Of a stretch of DNA of 64,000 nucleotides, positions 41,401 through 50,679 are shown in pieces. The notes under the pieces are model-generated. The model ran no database searches. It was not told where the DNA came from and saw nothing but the letters and a program-made list of their open reading frames with translations. Each line of letters starts with the position of its first letter. The first letter of the stretch is position 1. Origin of the DNA: Candidatus Saccharimonadota bacterium (GTDB taxonomy: Bacteria; Patescibacteriota; Saccharimonadia; Saccharimonadales; Saccharimonadaceae); assembly GCA_017515105.1 (NCBI GenBank), contig JAFWHO010000002.1:1-64000 (forward strand), written 5' to 3'. A program made the position numbers and the translations under genes.

Positions 41401-43716
41401 CTAAGCGATCTTGATGTGGAAAGTGATATTACGCGTCTTTTGACCATCCGCCTGATAAATCGTTCCTGGAGTAATAATTGCATTCGGATTCTTTGCCTGG
41501 ACTTCGGCCAACGCTTCGTCGTAAGTTTTATCCGTAGTCACGGTTAAATCTTCTTCCTTATATACACCAAGATCAATCTCCTTCTTCCTGGAAGCTTTTT
41601 CGAGCAACAAGTTCATGTCAACCTCAGCCCCGGCAGTATAAGCCGTCAACTTAAAATCATGCAACACAGACTTCTTAAACTCACCCACAACGCCGATTAA
41701 TTCATCACCAACATAAATGAGAGCCGCGCGCTTCGGATCATACGAGTCCATCTCTGGAGCTGGCTTCACAAAAGGGGCATATTTCACCACGACACCAAGC
41801 TCTTCAAACACCTTAGCGATATACTTCTTAGCTTTATAAAATGCGGTCTCGTTAGACTTTCGCTCGGCTACTAAAATCCCCAGCGACATTTTCTCCGCCG
41901 GCACCTTCTCAGAATCAAGGCCAAATCGTTTAGGATAAACCTTATTCATTTCAAAAATCGCAAATTTCTCAACCGGTAATTTCTCATTCTTATAAGCTTT
42001 CTCAAGAAGACTTGGCATCAGTGACTGCCTCACATACATCAGCTCCGGCGAAATCGAATTTACAATCCGATAAGAATTCGCTGTATCCTGTGATGCGTTC
42101 TTTAACAGTCTCTCACTAACAAAACTATATGACAAAATCTCATTAGCACCATATTTTACCAGCAAGTCCCTAAGATTACTCTTAAGCTCCCACATTGCAT
42201 TTGAACCAGCCGTCGCGTGTAGCGGCAAAACCGGCGAAATATTATCGTAACCAAGTAAACGTCCAACTTCTTCGATAATATCTTCCTTAATATGAATATC
42301 CATTCGCCAAGCCGGGGCGGTAATCTTAAACAAATTCTTTCGATCCTTAACCTCAAAACCAACGTTCTCCAAAGTCTTAATTACAAGCTCTTTGCTATAA
42401 TCAGTCCCGAGCAAGCCATTGATTTCGCTAAGACCAATCATTATCTCACTGTTGTCATTTTTACAACAATTCTCATCGGCCATACCGGCAATCTTAAACC
42501 CTTCCGACAGCATCTCCGCGCATTTACCTGCAACACCCAAAGTCTGATAAGGCGACAAGCCTTTTGTGAATCTCGTAATCGCTTCCGAGAAAATACCATG
42601 CGCCATCTGAGTCTTACGCAAATTATACAAACTAAATGTTGCGGCTTCAATTATTATATTCTTCGTATTTTCATCAATCATCGTAGACTTCCCGCCCATC
42701 GCACCAGCCAGCGCCACCGGTACATCGCCAGAACAAATCACGATATCATTCTCATTTAAAGAAACTTCTGTATCATCAAGTAGTATAATCTTCTCGCCGT
42801 CACGAGCTAGTCTAACTTTAATCTCGGGTCGCGAAGTCTTAGATACTTTTACGAATTTATCGTAATCAAACGCATGTAGAGGTTGCCCATAAAGTAGCAT
42901 CAAATAATTTGTAGCGTCTACAATCGGGTCGATCGGCTTCATGCCGGACTTTGAAATCACCGTATCTTGCCAGGTGAGATATTTCTGCTTCATCTCACCA
43001 TGTTTTTCAAGTACAACCGCACTATATCTCTGGCAAATCTCTGACTTTTCAATTGCTACCGTAGGATTAAACTCCGCCTTATCCGCTACATGACCAGAAG
43101 TCTTAAACGCCAGCGGCTGCTCTACGAATTTAACACCAAGAATTCCCGCCACTTCCCTAGCAAAACCAATAATTCCAAAGCAATCCGGGCGATGAGTTAA
43201 AGATTTGTTCTCAATTTCAAGCACAAGATCAGACAATTCAAATATATCAGCTAATGAGTCGCCTGGTTTAGCAGCCTCAGGTGAAATTTCAACAATCCCA
43301 CTATGATCATCACCAAGGTCCAACTCGTCCGCACCAGCCAACATCCCACAAGAATCGTATCCGCGCATCTTGCGTTCGCCGATTACAAAAGGTGCATCCT
43401 CGTGTACACTGGCCGGCACGATAGCTCCCGGCGCAATCCAAGCCGCGAGCATCCCTTCTCTCACGTTTGGCGCACCACACACCACCTGCACCAAGTCTTT
43501 CTTGCCAACATTTATTTGACAAAGTGTCAAATGTGTGTCAGGAATCTTTTCACATGATTCTACTTTCACCACATAAATCTTGTCGTACTTATGAGTCTCG
43601 TCAATCACACCCTCAACCTCAACTAATCTCGCGCCAATCAAGCGAATCAAGTCCTGATTCTTAACGTCTTCAGGAATTTCTACATATTTTTTAAGCCAAT
43701 TTAATGATATCTTCAT
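41401..43716 (-). CDS. pheT: Phenylalanyl-tRNA synthetase beta subunit
   Basis: 771 aa. Domains in order: N-terminal fold and EMAP/tRNA-binding domain (VVKVESCEKIPDTHLTLCQI), B3/B4 editing domain (NKSLTHRPDCFGI, DATNYLMLLYGQPLHAFDYD), B5 DNA-binding-like domain, catalytic-like core (GRLLGYDNI) and ferredoxin-like C-terminal anticodon domain (DLTVTTDKTYDEAL). Usual length. GGAGGAGATG lies before the ATG, 12 nt after pheS. Confidence 0.97.
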   Translation of the reverse strand: MKISLNWLKKYVEIPEDVKNQDLIRLIGARLVEVEGVIDETHKYDKIYVVKVESCEKIPDTHLTLCQINVGKKDLVQVVCGAPNVREGMLAAWIAPGAIVPASVHEDAPFVIGERKMRGYDSCGMLAGADELDLGDDHSGIVEISPEAAKPGDSLADIFELSDLVLEIENKSLTHRPDCFGIIGFAREVAGILGVKFVEQPLAFKTSGHVADKAEFNPTVAIEKSEICQRYSAVVLEKHGEMKQKYLTWQDTVISKSGMKPIDPIVDATNYLMLLYGQPLHAFDYDKFVKVSKTSRPEIKVRLARDGEKIILLDDTEVSLNENDIVICSGDVPVALAGAMGGKSTMIDENTKNIIIEAATFSLYNLRKTQMAHGIFSEAITRFTKGLSPYQTLGVAGKCAEMLSEGFKIAGMADENCCKNDNSEIMIGLSEINGLLGTDYSKELVIKTLENVGFEVKDRKNLFKITAPAWRMDIHIKEDIIEEVGRLLGYDNISPVLPLHATAGSNAMWELKSNLRDLLVKYGANEILSYSFVSERLLKNASQDTANSYRIVNSISPELMYVRQSLMPSLLEKAYKNEKLPVEKFAIFEMNKVYPKRFGLDSEKVPAEKMSLGILVAERKSNETAFYKAKKYIAKVFEELGVVVKYAPFVKPAPEMDSYDPKRAALIYVGDELIGVVGEFKKSVLHDFKLTAYTAGAEVDMNLLLEKASRKKEIDLGVYKEEDLTVTTDKTYDEALAEVQAKNPNAIITPGTIYQADGQKTRNITFHIKIA

Positions 43717-43728
43717 CGCATCTCCTCC

Positions 43729-44688
43729 CTAGTTAAACTTCCTTAAGAATTTCAGATTTCCACTTTCGAAATATCGCACATCAGGAAGACCGTACTTCAG
43801 CATCACCAAGCGGTCAATACCACCACCCCAGGCAAAACCATGATATTTGCTCGGATCAATCCCTGCCATTTTGAGCACATTTGGATGAATCATTCCGCAC
43901 CCAAGCATCTCAAGGAAGTCACCCTTCTTGCCACCAAGATCGCGTGGTTTCTCGATCATAAACTCGAGGCTAGGCTCCGTAAACGGGAAATATCCAGGCT
44001 GCGTTCTAATGTTTAATTTCTGTCCATAATATTTTTCAAAAAATTCACGTAGAATCCCTAACATCTGCCCCATAGTACAATCCGATGAAACATACACGCC
44101 TTCACACTGATAGAAAGTATGCTCGTGTGTCGCGTCGACATCCTCGTTACGGAAAACTCTACCTGGCACTACCACCGAAATGGCTTTGCCTTCATCCAAA
44201 TTCTTCTTAAACTGTTTCAATACGCGATGTTGCATTGTAGATGTATGAGCAGGCGGGATCAAACCCTCCTCGGTTCGAAAAGTATCATAACCATCCCTTG
44301 CCGGATGTTCTTTTGGGAAATTCAAAGTATCAAACATATGATATTCATCATCAAGCTGACGCGATTCCACCACATCAAACCCCATCATTTGGTAAATTGA
44401 TGTCACTATGTCAAGCTCTTTCATCAAAGGATGCGCTGAGCCCATTTCTGCAGGATAAAACTCTGGTGAAGGTTCATTTGTCCCCGACCATGCTGTGATA
44501 TCAATAGCAACCGAGTCCTCATTGATCGCAGCCTTCTCCGCTTCGGCAATCGCACCTAAAACCTCGTTTCGTTTCGCATTAATCATGCGACCGAACTCGG
44601 CTCTCTTTTCCGGCGCCATCTCACGGATTTTTGCCGCTTCATCATTTATCTTTTTTAATTCTTGTTTTAGCTTATCAACATCTACCAT
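43729..44688 (-). CDS. pheS: Phenylalanyl-tRNA synthetase alpha subunit
   Basis: 319 aa. Class II catalytic subunit: motif 1 in GSAHPLMKELDIV, motif 2 in GRVFRNEDVDATHEHTFYQ, motif 3 in GFAWGGGIDRLVMLKYG. The N-terminal coiled coil (MVDVDKLKQELKKINDEAAK) is short. TATAAT ends 9 nt before the ATG, so the leader is at most about 2 nt. Operon pheS-pheT. Confidence 0.97.
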   Translation of the reverse strand: MVDVDKLKQELKKINDEAAKIREMAPEKRAEFGRMINAKRNEVLGAIAEAEKAAINEDSVAIDITAWSGTNEPSPEFYPAEMGSAHPLMKELDIVTSIYQMMGFDVVESRQLDDEYHMFDTLNFPKEHPARDGYDTFRTEEGLIPPAHTSTMQHRVLKQFKKNLDEGKAISVVVPGRVFRNEDVDATHEHTFYQCEGVYVSSDCTMGQMLGILREFFEKYYGQKLNIRTQPGYFPFTEPSLEFMIEKPRDLGGKKGDFLEMLGCGMIHPNVLKMAGIDPSKYHGFAWGGGIDRLVMLKYGLPDVRYFESGNLKFLRKFN

Positions 44689-44723
44689 ACTTAGTATATT
44701 ATACCCCTAAATGCCAATTTATT

Positions 44724-47700
44724 CTAGGCCGCAAAGCTACGATTTCGAACATCGGCAAATGAAATAGCGTTTAGAAGCACAGCATCCGCAGCCACACTGT
44801 TTTCATTGTCAAACAGAATAGTATTATCCTTCTCAACCGCCGGCACGCCGAAAGCGTAGCGTTCGGTTGGATCGTACTCCGCAATATAGTTACCGTAATC
44901 AATTAAGTCAAGGATGGCGACCACGGTTTCTTTATCAAGACCCGATCTCCTAGCCAAAATCCCTTCATAAGAATTATCTAGAGGATTCTCTTCATAATAT
45001 TTATCGAGGAAAACCGACACGGCGGATTCTTCGATTACGCCCATAGATTCCATCAGAGCCTGATCTTCAATAAACCTCTGATAGTATTGACTCGTATCCC
45101 AACCCGGCGAAGCGCTAAACTGAATACTCCCATTCTCGTCCAAATATTGATCCATTGTGTTTCCGGCCACACAAGATTCCCCACCAACATAACCGACATT
45201 CGCAACGGCAGTTGCGTTGCCAAACACGTCAATCGCATCACCAATTACCGGAATTGCACCAATCGCCGAATCGGCCACCGAGCTACCAGTCGAACCGGCA
45301 GTCACAGCATTAACAATATTTTGATCGGCAATCCCAAAGGCTGACTGACGCTGATCGCAGAATGTAATATAATTAGCAAGATCCGAATTTGGATCAATTA
45401 CCACATTACCATCGCTCGTTTCGCCGTTGAAATTATCGCCAATGGCATCAACCACAGTCAGAGGGTCGAGCCCCATAGTAGAAGTATCGCTGACCACATA
45501 CGGGTTACAGTATGCATCACCAACTGCGCCAATCGAAGCTAGATACGGGCAAGTGTCTTGATATTCTTCTTCAGTTGGCAAAGTCTCATTGATACTATAA
45601 GCTGAAGCCGACGGAGTCATAGCTACAATCGAAGAAGTTACCGCAGAGCTACTCGTTGTTATGGCATTCATCAATGTACTAGACGACGCAAACCCCATTA
45701 ACTTAGTGACAAGTACCCCCATAAAAGTGTTACTCGACGTCGTATCAAATGGACTAAGCGTCATCCGTTCATATCTAGCATCCTCAGCTAATACCTTATC
45801 CTGTTCAGCAGCAAAAGCAATATATTTAGCACGATTCGACAAAGACCCACCATTTGCTCTATGCGCACCACCTAGATACATTTTACTTCCAGACCGTAAC
45901 GCGTTTCCAAGGGCTTCTCCACCTATATCCCCCACCAGATCTCGGGTCAAAGCCTTACCCGCGATAGGGGTAATTGCTCCTACTACAGCCGCAACAACTA
46001 CGCCAACAGCAACCGAAACAGCAATACCTTTAATCGTATTGGCAATCAAAGGCCCACAGCCAGCAACCGAAGCACCAAAAGTAAACGGCGCACCAATAGC
46101 GCCAGCAATACAAGCAGCTACTTCAAGAGCATCCGTAACCACACCCGCCAAACTAACCGCAAGTTTAGCCAAAGCGCAAGTTGAAAACATAGTCATACTC
46201 GTCCCAAGCCCGCCCATGAGCCTCTTTAGACTAGAAGTCATGTTAAAACTTTGGACGCTCGGATCATTCGGATCAACTGGCCCACCACCAAATAAAGAAG
46301 CAATCCCACTTGATTGTATAGCTGATTTCTTCGTAGTAATCGTCTCAGTAGTAAGAGTTTTAATGCCATTTGCCTCACCAGAAGAATCGTAAGTAAAGTT
46401 TTGTGATTCGTCATAATCGTTCCAAGCCACACCAGAACTCTTTATAATATCATTCTCATTTTCAACCTGTTCATTTAGGACACCGCTAAGCTCCTTATAG
46501 GGAGCATCGCTACCCTCTCCGGCCTTTGTTTTGTCAACAGTCTCATAATATAAAGTGGTCAAATTGATAATTTGAAGAGCCTCACTTGCCGACACCAATA
46601 GACTGATCGCCCCTACCACATTCATTACGTTACAACCAATGTTCACGACTTTTGAAGCGTTCCCGGTGACCTTATCCGCAACTTTAGAAAACTTTGACTT
46701 CGCCTCAGACATATCAACCATATTCTTGCGACTAAATCCTTCGATGTCTTCTTCCTCCGTATCGGCTTTATATTTCGGGTTTCCATCCCCATCCTGCCCA
46801 TCGTCTTCCGCATCTACGCGTGAATATTTCCCACCTTCAACCTCATCAGTCCTCTCAGCGAGAATTTCCTGAGCTACCTTGCCCTTCATATCAGCATCCG
46901 CTTCATCGTACTTTTCTCTATAGTCTTCCGTCATATTACGTGTGAGATTATTATCTTTAATATACTTATTCGTGAGATTCCCAAACCAGTTAGCAATCGC
47001 CCCCCGCCATGTCATTGACCCTGCATCATATTTAGTAGCAAAATCAGGATTATCGGCATAATAAGTCTTAAAGTCTACCGCGCCGTCACCAATTTTATTT
47101 GCAACATCCGGATCAGCAGCAATGATTTTTACATCACCATTGCTATCTGTAAATTTCAAAACACGCGCCTTCTTAGACCCATCGCCATAACGGAAGTCCT
47201 TATCGTACTCAATCCCTTGCGACGCAAGCTTATTAGCCTGTTTTTTGGAAATCGAAAAAGTATCAGAACGTAAAAACCTACCTTTCACTGGGTCTTTGAC
47301 ATTAACTCCATCAGGAACTTTCCTCCCCTCAGGATCCATTTGCGCTTTAAATAGGTTACCAGACCTGAGAGCCGCAGAAGATCGCATAGTATTATCCTGT
47401 CCTGACATATTGGCAAAAATGTTAAACATTTGAGAAAACTGCGTCGCACCCATTAAGCCGCCAACACCAAGAATCGAAATTGCCGCAGTTATGAAAGCTC
47501 CTTTTGCACTAGTAAACATACCTTTAAAACTGAATTTCTTTTTACCCTTACCTTTGCCTTTTCCTTGAGTCGTGGCATTGTATAGCCCGCCGCCCGACTC
47601 CTCACGTTTTTTGGCATCAACTACACCATTATCGCCACGATAGAATCCCCCATCTTCGCCATCCTGCCCAGCAGCACCAGATTCAGCATTGTTAAACTCA

Positions 47701-47876
47701 TGCCTGGCTCTATCGTATTTTCCATCCGGGCCAGGAGAACCATCCAAAAAAGTATTGCCTAGATGACTAAAGTACCCGTCACTACCATTACCACCTGCAA
47801 AACCAGGAGTAATATCGGACTTCCGAGAATCCTCCATCTCACGATACGGGTCATTTTTCTTCAATCCATCAGCCAT
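44724..47876 (-). CDS. Large membrane protein of unknown function, 1050 aa
   Basis: I do not recognise a family. Residues 1-115 are hydrophilic and Gly/Asp-rich, ending in a KGKGKGKKK stretch. A membrane segment follows (about 128-155), then a charged domain (160-405), one or two helices (about 410-445) and a long hydrophobic Ala/Gly region (about 555-650, ISLAG- and VAVGVVVAAVVGAITP-like). The C-terminal 350 residues are hydrophilic with several Cys (TCPYLASIGAVGDAYCNP, ESCVAG) suited to an outside location. TATAAT ends 9 nt before the ATG. Size and layout resemble transport or secretion components, but nothing proves this. Confidence 0.6.
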   Translation of the reverse strand: MADGLKKNDPYREMEDSRKSDITPGFAGGNGSDGYFSHLGNTFLDGSPGPDGKYDRARHEFNNAESGAAGQDGEDGGFYRGDNGVVDAKKREESGGGLYNATTQGKGKGKGKKKFSFKGMFTSAKGAFITAAISILGVGGLMGATQFSQMFNIFANMSGQDNTMRSSAALRSGNLFKAQMDPEGRKVPDGVNVKDPVKGRFLRSDTFSISKKQANKLASQGIEYDKDFRYGDGSKKARVLKFTDSNGDVKIIAADPDVANKIGDGAVDFKTYYADNPDFATKYDAGSMTWRGAIANWFGNLTNKYIKDNNLTRNMTEDYREKYDEADADMKGKVAQEILAERTDEVEGGKYSRVDAEDDGQDGDGNPKYKADTEEEDIEGFSRKNMVDMSEAKSKFSKVADKVTGNASKVVNIGCNVMNVVGAISLLVSASEALQIINLTTLYYETVDKTKAGEGSDAPYKELSGVLNEQVENENDIIKSSGVAWNDYDESQNFTYDSSGEANGIKTLTTETITTKKSAIQSSGIASLFGGGPVDPNDPSVQSFNMTSSLKRLMGGLGTSMTMFSTCALAKLAVSLAGVVTDALEVAACIAGAIGAPFTFGASVAGCGPLIANTIKGIAVSVAVGVVVAAVVGAITPIAGKALTRDLVGDIGGEALGNALRSGSKMYLGGAHRANGGSLSNRAKYIAFAAEQDKVLAEDARYERMTLSPFDTTSSNTFMGVLVTKLMGFASSSTLMNAITTSSSAVTSSIVAMTPSASAYSINETLPTEEEYQDTCPYLASIGAVGDAYCNPYVVSDTSTMGLDPLTVVDAIGDNFNGETSDGNVVIDPNSDLANYITFCDQRQSAFGIADQNIVNAVTAGSTGSSVADSAIGAIPVIGDAIDVFGNATAVANVGYVGGESCVAGNTMDQYLDENGSIQFSASPGWDTSQYYQRFIEDQALMESMGVIEESAVSVFLDKYYEENPLDNSYEGILARRSGLDKETVVAILDLIDYGNYIAEYDPTERYAFGVPAVEKDNTILFDNENSVAADAVLLNAISFADVRNRSFAA

Positions 47877-47904
47877 ATATTATATATTATACAACACTTA
47901 TGCT

Positions 47905-48144
47905 TTAAATAAAGATAATCGAAATAATCGAAAGAATCGCAAGCACGATTAGCACAATCCAAACCCAGCCGAATTTGCCGGTTTTCTTAAGATTCTTCAT
48001 ATATTCTGCATCCTCCACAAGGTCAACATCATCATCTTTATCCTCATCCTTCGAGGCCTCCATCGCCTTCTCACGCAAATCCGCACTTATCCTTCGCGAC
48101 AGTTCATTTTCCCCTTCATCGTTTTTATTTACAATTACACCCAT
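47905..48144 (-). CDS. Small tail-anchored membrane protein, 79 aa
   Basis: Acidic N-terminal 55 residues (KASKDEDKDDDVDLVEDAEY-like), then one C-terminal membrane helix (FGWVWIVLIVLAILSIISII), predicted tail-anchored with the acidic part inside. I do not recognise it. It lies directly upstream of the 1050-aa gene on the same strand, possibly as a partner. The extended -10 (TGCTATAAT, 48177-48185) lies about 30 nt upstream, with a weak AGGGA site. Confidence 0.65.
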   Translation of the reverse strand: MGVIVNKNDEGENELSRRISADLREKAMEASKDEDKDDDVDLVEDAEYMKNLKKTGKFGWVWIVLIVLAILSIISIIFI

Positions 48145-48176
48145 ATTTTTCCCTAAATAAATTAATATTATTTTTC

Positions 48177-48203
48177 ATTATAGCATAATATTTGTGCTAT
48201 AAT
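48177..48203. promoter_or_regulatory. Back-to-back extended -10 promoters
   Basis: TGCTATAAT occurs on the minus strand at 48177-48185 (for the 79-aa gene) and on the plus strand at 48195-48203 (for the channel gene), 9 bp apart. They are likely to interfere with one another or be co-regulated. Confidence 0.6.
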
Positions 48204-48230
48204 AAATTTAAATACAATTAAAGGAGGAAT

Positions 48231-49172
48231 ATGGCGACCAAAAAGTCGAAAACGTCCACAAAGTCTTCTGCGAAGACTAAGACGACTAAACCAAAAACTG
48301 CCGCGAAACCTGCAGTAAAGTCAGAAATCGAGGCTCCTAAAACCAAAAAAGTAGAAGCAACTTCTACTGCAAAAAAGTGCGAAGGCAAATCTTGTCTTTG
48401 TGGCTTCTTTGCCAAAAAATATGAAGGCAACGAAAGTTTTCTTACCGTATTTAAGAACCCTAAGTTCTACGGTTCATTACTTGGTGAAGTAATCGGTACT
48501 ATGCTTATCGCATTGCTATTCTTCGCCGCATCACTAATGGGACTTCACACAATTGCAACTTATGCAATCGCGCTCATTGCAGTCCTAGCTGGCATCTATG
48601 CCTTCTCAGGCGCTTGCCTTAACCCACTAGTGTCAGTCGGTATGATGGCTTCCCGCCGTCTTTCAGTTGTACGTGGTATTATGTATATCATCGCTGAAAT
48701 CATCGGCGCATGGCTCGGTTGGCTCATCTTCAACGCCTTCCACTTGGCTGGCGGCGAAACAGCTTACGAAATCCCAACTATGGCAGCTATCGCAGAAAAC
48801 GGTTTCTGGGTTGTAGCTATTTTGGAGCTTCTCGGTGGAGCAATCATTGCATTCTTCTTCGCAAGAGCTCTTAAATACAAACGCAGCGTCTTTACCTTTG
48901 CAGCTATCGTAGCTGGCGGTATTGCTCTCGCTATGGTACTTGGTTATGTTGTTTCAGCAGCATTCCTAGGTCTAAATAACAACTTCATCTTTAACCCTGC
49001 ACTCGCAATGATGTTCCAAATCTTCCCGACCGCAGGCGACAGCTTCGGCGAAATCATCGGCGGCATAATGCAGGCACTCTCAGCCTATGCAATTATCCCG
49101 ATGATTGGTGGTGTAATCGGCTTCTACTTGTCAGATTTCACAGCCAAATTGTCCGGTAGCTGCGAAGAATAA
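48231..49172 (+). CDS. MIP-family channel (aquaporin-like) with Lys-rich N-terminal extension
   Basis: 313 aa. Six membrane helices with the two half-helix motifs: NPL in FSGACLNPLVSVG and NPA in FIFNPALAMMF, plus the helix-1 signature GEVIGTMLIALLFF. The first asparagine box deviates from NPA. Residues 1-70 are a Lys/Thr/Ala-rich extension followed by CEGKSCLCGFF, three cysteines close together, unusual for MIP proteins. Water or small-solute passage is inferred from the family. AAAGGAGGAAT precedes the ATG. Confidence 0.85.
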   Translation: MATKKSKTSTKSSAKTKTTKPKTAAKPAVKSEIEAPKTKKVEATSTAKKCEGKSCLCGFFAKKYEGNESFLTVFKNPKFYGSLLGEVIGTMLIALLFFAASLMGLHTIATYAIALIAVLAGIYAFSGACLNPLVSVGMMASRRLSVVRGIMYIIAEIIGAWLGWLIFNAFHLAGGETAYEIPTMAAIAENGFWVVAILELLGGAIIAFFFARALKYKRSVFTFAAIVAGGIALAMVLGYVVSAAFLGLNNNFIFNPALAMMFQIFPTAGDSFGEIIGGIMQALSAYAIIPMIGGVIGFYLSDFTAKLSGSCEE

Positions 49173-49181
49173 AAGCTAGAC

Positions 49182-49213
49182 AAAAATTCCCCCTCGCAAG
49201 GGGGAATTTTTTA
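49182..49213. terminator. Bidirectional terminator between the MIP gene and metG
   Basis: AAATTCCCCC/GGGGGAATTT stem with A and T tracts on both flanks; it overlaps the metG stop. Confidence 0.8.
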
Positions 49214-50632
49214 TTGCTTTGGGAAAAGCGGTGTTTCAGGTGGCGTAATCTCCGAGTCAAATATCTCAAAAATCCGAGCCGACGCATCCGGCAAGAATGG
49301 AGACAATTCATAATTCGCAGCAAGAAGCCCCACGATCAAGTCATTCATGCATTTCTCCAACTTCTCAGTCTCACCATTTTTAGCTAAGCTCCAAGGCTTC
49401 TCGTCGTCAATCTTTTTATTGAGATCTTGGATCTTGCCCCATACAAGATCAAATGCCTTCGAGAACTCATAATTCTCCATCAAATCAGTATATTCTTTCG
49501 AAAACTCATAATCCTTCGGCAAGCTAACATTCTTAATACCATTTTTCTTAGCAAGAGTTGCAAGTCTCTGTACCAAATTGCCCAGGTCATTCGCAAGCTC
49601 ATTGTTGTATGCATCATCATATTTCTCCCATGTAAAATCAGAATCAGCAAAAGTATCAATGTGTCGCAAGAAATAATACCTAAATGCATCTAGCCCATAC
49701 TTATCCAGCACATCCACTGGATCCACTACGTTACCGACCGATTTAGACATCTTCTTATTATTGATTAGCACCATTCCGTGAGACGCAATCGTACGTGGAA
49801 ATGGGAGCCCGAGCCCAAGTAGCATTGCTGGCCAAATAATCGCATGGAATCTCAAGATATCTTTACCAACAAACTGGACAGTAGCCGGCCACCAATCAGC
49901 ATATTTTTCATCATCAGGATAACCTAGCACAGTCAAATAATTCGAAAGCGCATCAATCCACACATACATAACTTGCGAATCATCTCCCGGCACGCTCACA
50001 CCCCAAGTGAGTTGCGAAGTTGGACGAGAAATAGACACATCCGGTGACTCTTCAAGAAGTCTCAACATCTCGAGCTTTCTAAACTCCGGCAGAATTAATA
50101 GTTCATCGGATTCAATTGCCTCCTTGATCTGATCCTTGAAATCACTAATCCTAAAATAATAATTCTCTTCTGTTAATTTCTCATACGGCTTTTGATGATC
50201 CGGACAAACGCCTTCCGTTTCCTTGTATTCCTTATCAGTAATGTATCTTTCACAGCCAGGACAATACCAGCCATCATATTTTGCTTTATAAATATGGTCT
50301 TCTAATCTCTTCCAAATCTCCTGCACTCTTTTCTCATGCGCATCATCTGTAGTTCTAATAAAATCAGTATAAGAAACACCGAGTTTCGCAATAAAATCTT
50401 TGAAAGATTTTGCGTTTTCATCAACAAGCTCGCGAACCGGAATACCAAGTTCTTCTGCTTTTTTGAAGATTTTGCTACCATGTTCATCAGCACCGGCCTG
50501 GAATCTTACTTCGTCACCTTTTAATCTCGAATACCTTGCAAAAACATCAGCCAAACAATAATCAACCGCATGTCCAACATGAGGCTTACCGTTAAGATAT
50601 GGTATAGCCGTTGTAATATAAGTCTTTTTCAT
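49211..50632 (-). CDS. metG: Methionyl-tRNA synthetase
   Basis: 473 aa. Class I synthetase: HIGH-type LNGKPHVGHAVDYCLADVFA, KMSKS in NKKMSKSVGNVVDPVDVL, and a zinc knuckle WYCPGCERYI...GVCPDH that is retained. The C-terminal tRNA-binding extension is absent. The start is MKKTYITTAIPYLNG at 50632, because TACAAT (50639-50644) ends 6 nt before it; the in-frame ATG at 50647 lies within or upstream of the promoter. Confidence 0.96.
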   Translation of the reverse strand: MKKTYITTAIPYLNGKPHVGHAVDYCLADVFARYSRLKGDEVRFQAGADEHGSKIFKKAEELGIPVRELVDENAKSFKDFIAKLGVSYTDFIRTTDDAHEKRVQEIWKRLEDHIYKAKYDGWYCPGCERYITDKEYKETEGVCPDHQKPYEKLTEENYYFRISDFKDQIKEAIESDELLILPEFRKLEMLRLLEESPDVSISRPTSQLTWGVSVPGDDSQVMYVWIDALSNYLTVLGYPDDEKYADWWPATVQFVGKDILRFHAIIWPAMLLGLGLPFPRTIASHGMVLINNKKMSKSVGNVVDPVDVLDKYGLDAFRYYFLRHIDTFADSDFTWEKYDDAYNNELANDLGNLVQRLATLAKKNGIKNVSLPKDYEFSKEYTDLMENYEFSKAFDLVWGKIQDLNKKIDDEKPWSLAKNGETEKLEKCMNDLIVGLLAANYELSPFLPDASARIFEIFDSEITPPETPLFPKQ

Positions 50633-50638
50633 GAAAAT

Positions 50639-50644
50639 ATTGTA
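50639..50644 (-). promoter_or_regulatory. Leaderless -10 of metG
   Basis: TACAAT then ATTTTC then ATG on the minus strand. It decides the metG start at 50632. Confidence 0.6.
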
Positions 50645-50679
50645 CAATATCTCTATGAATTAAGCAAGCAAAACCCAAA

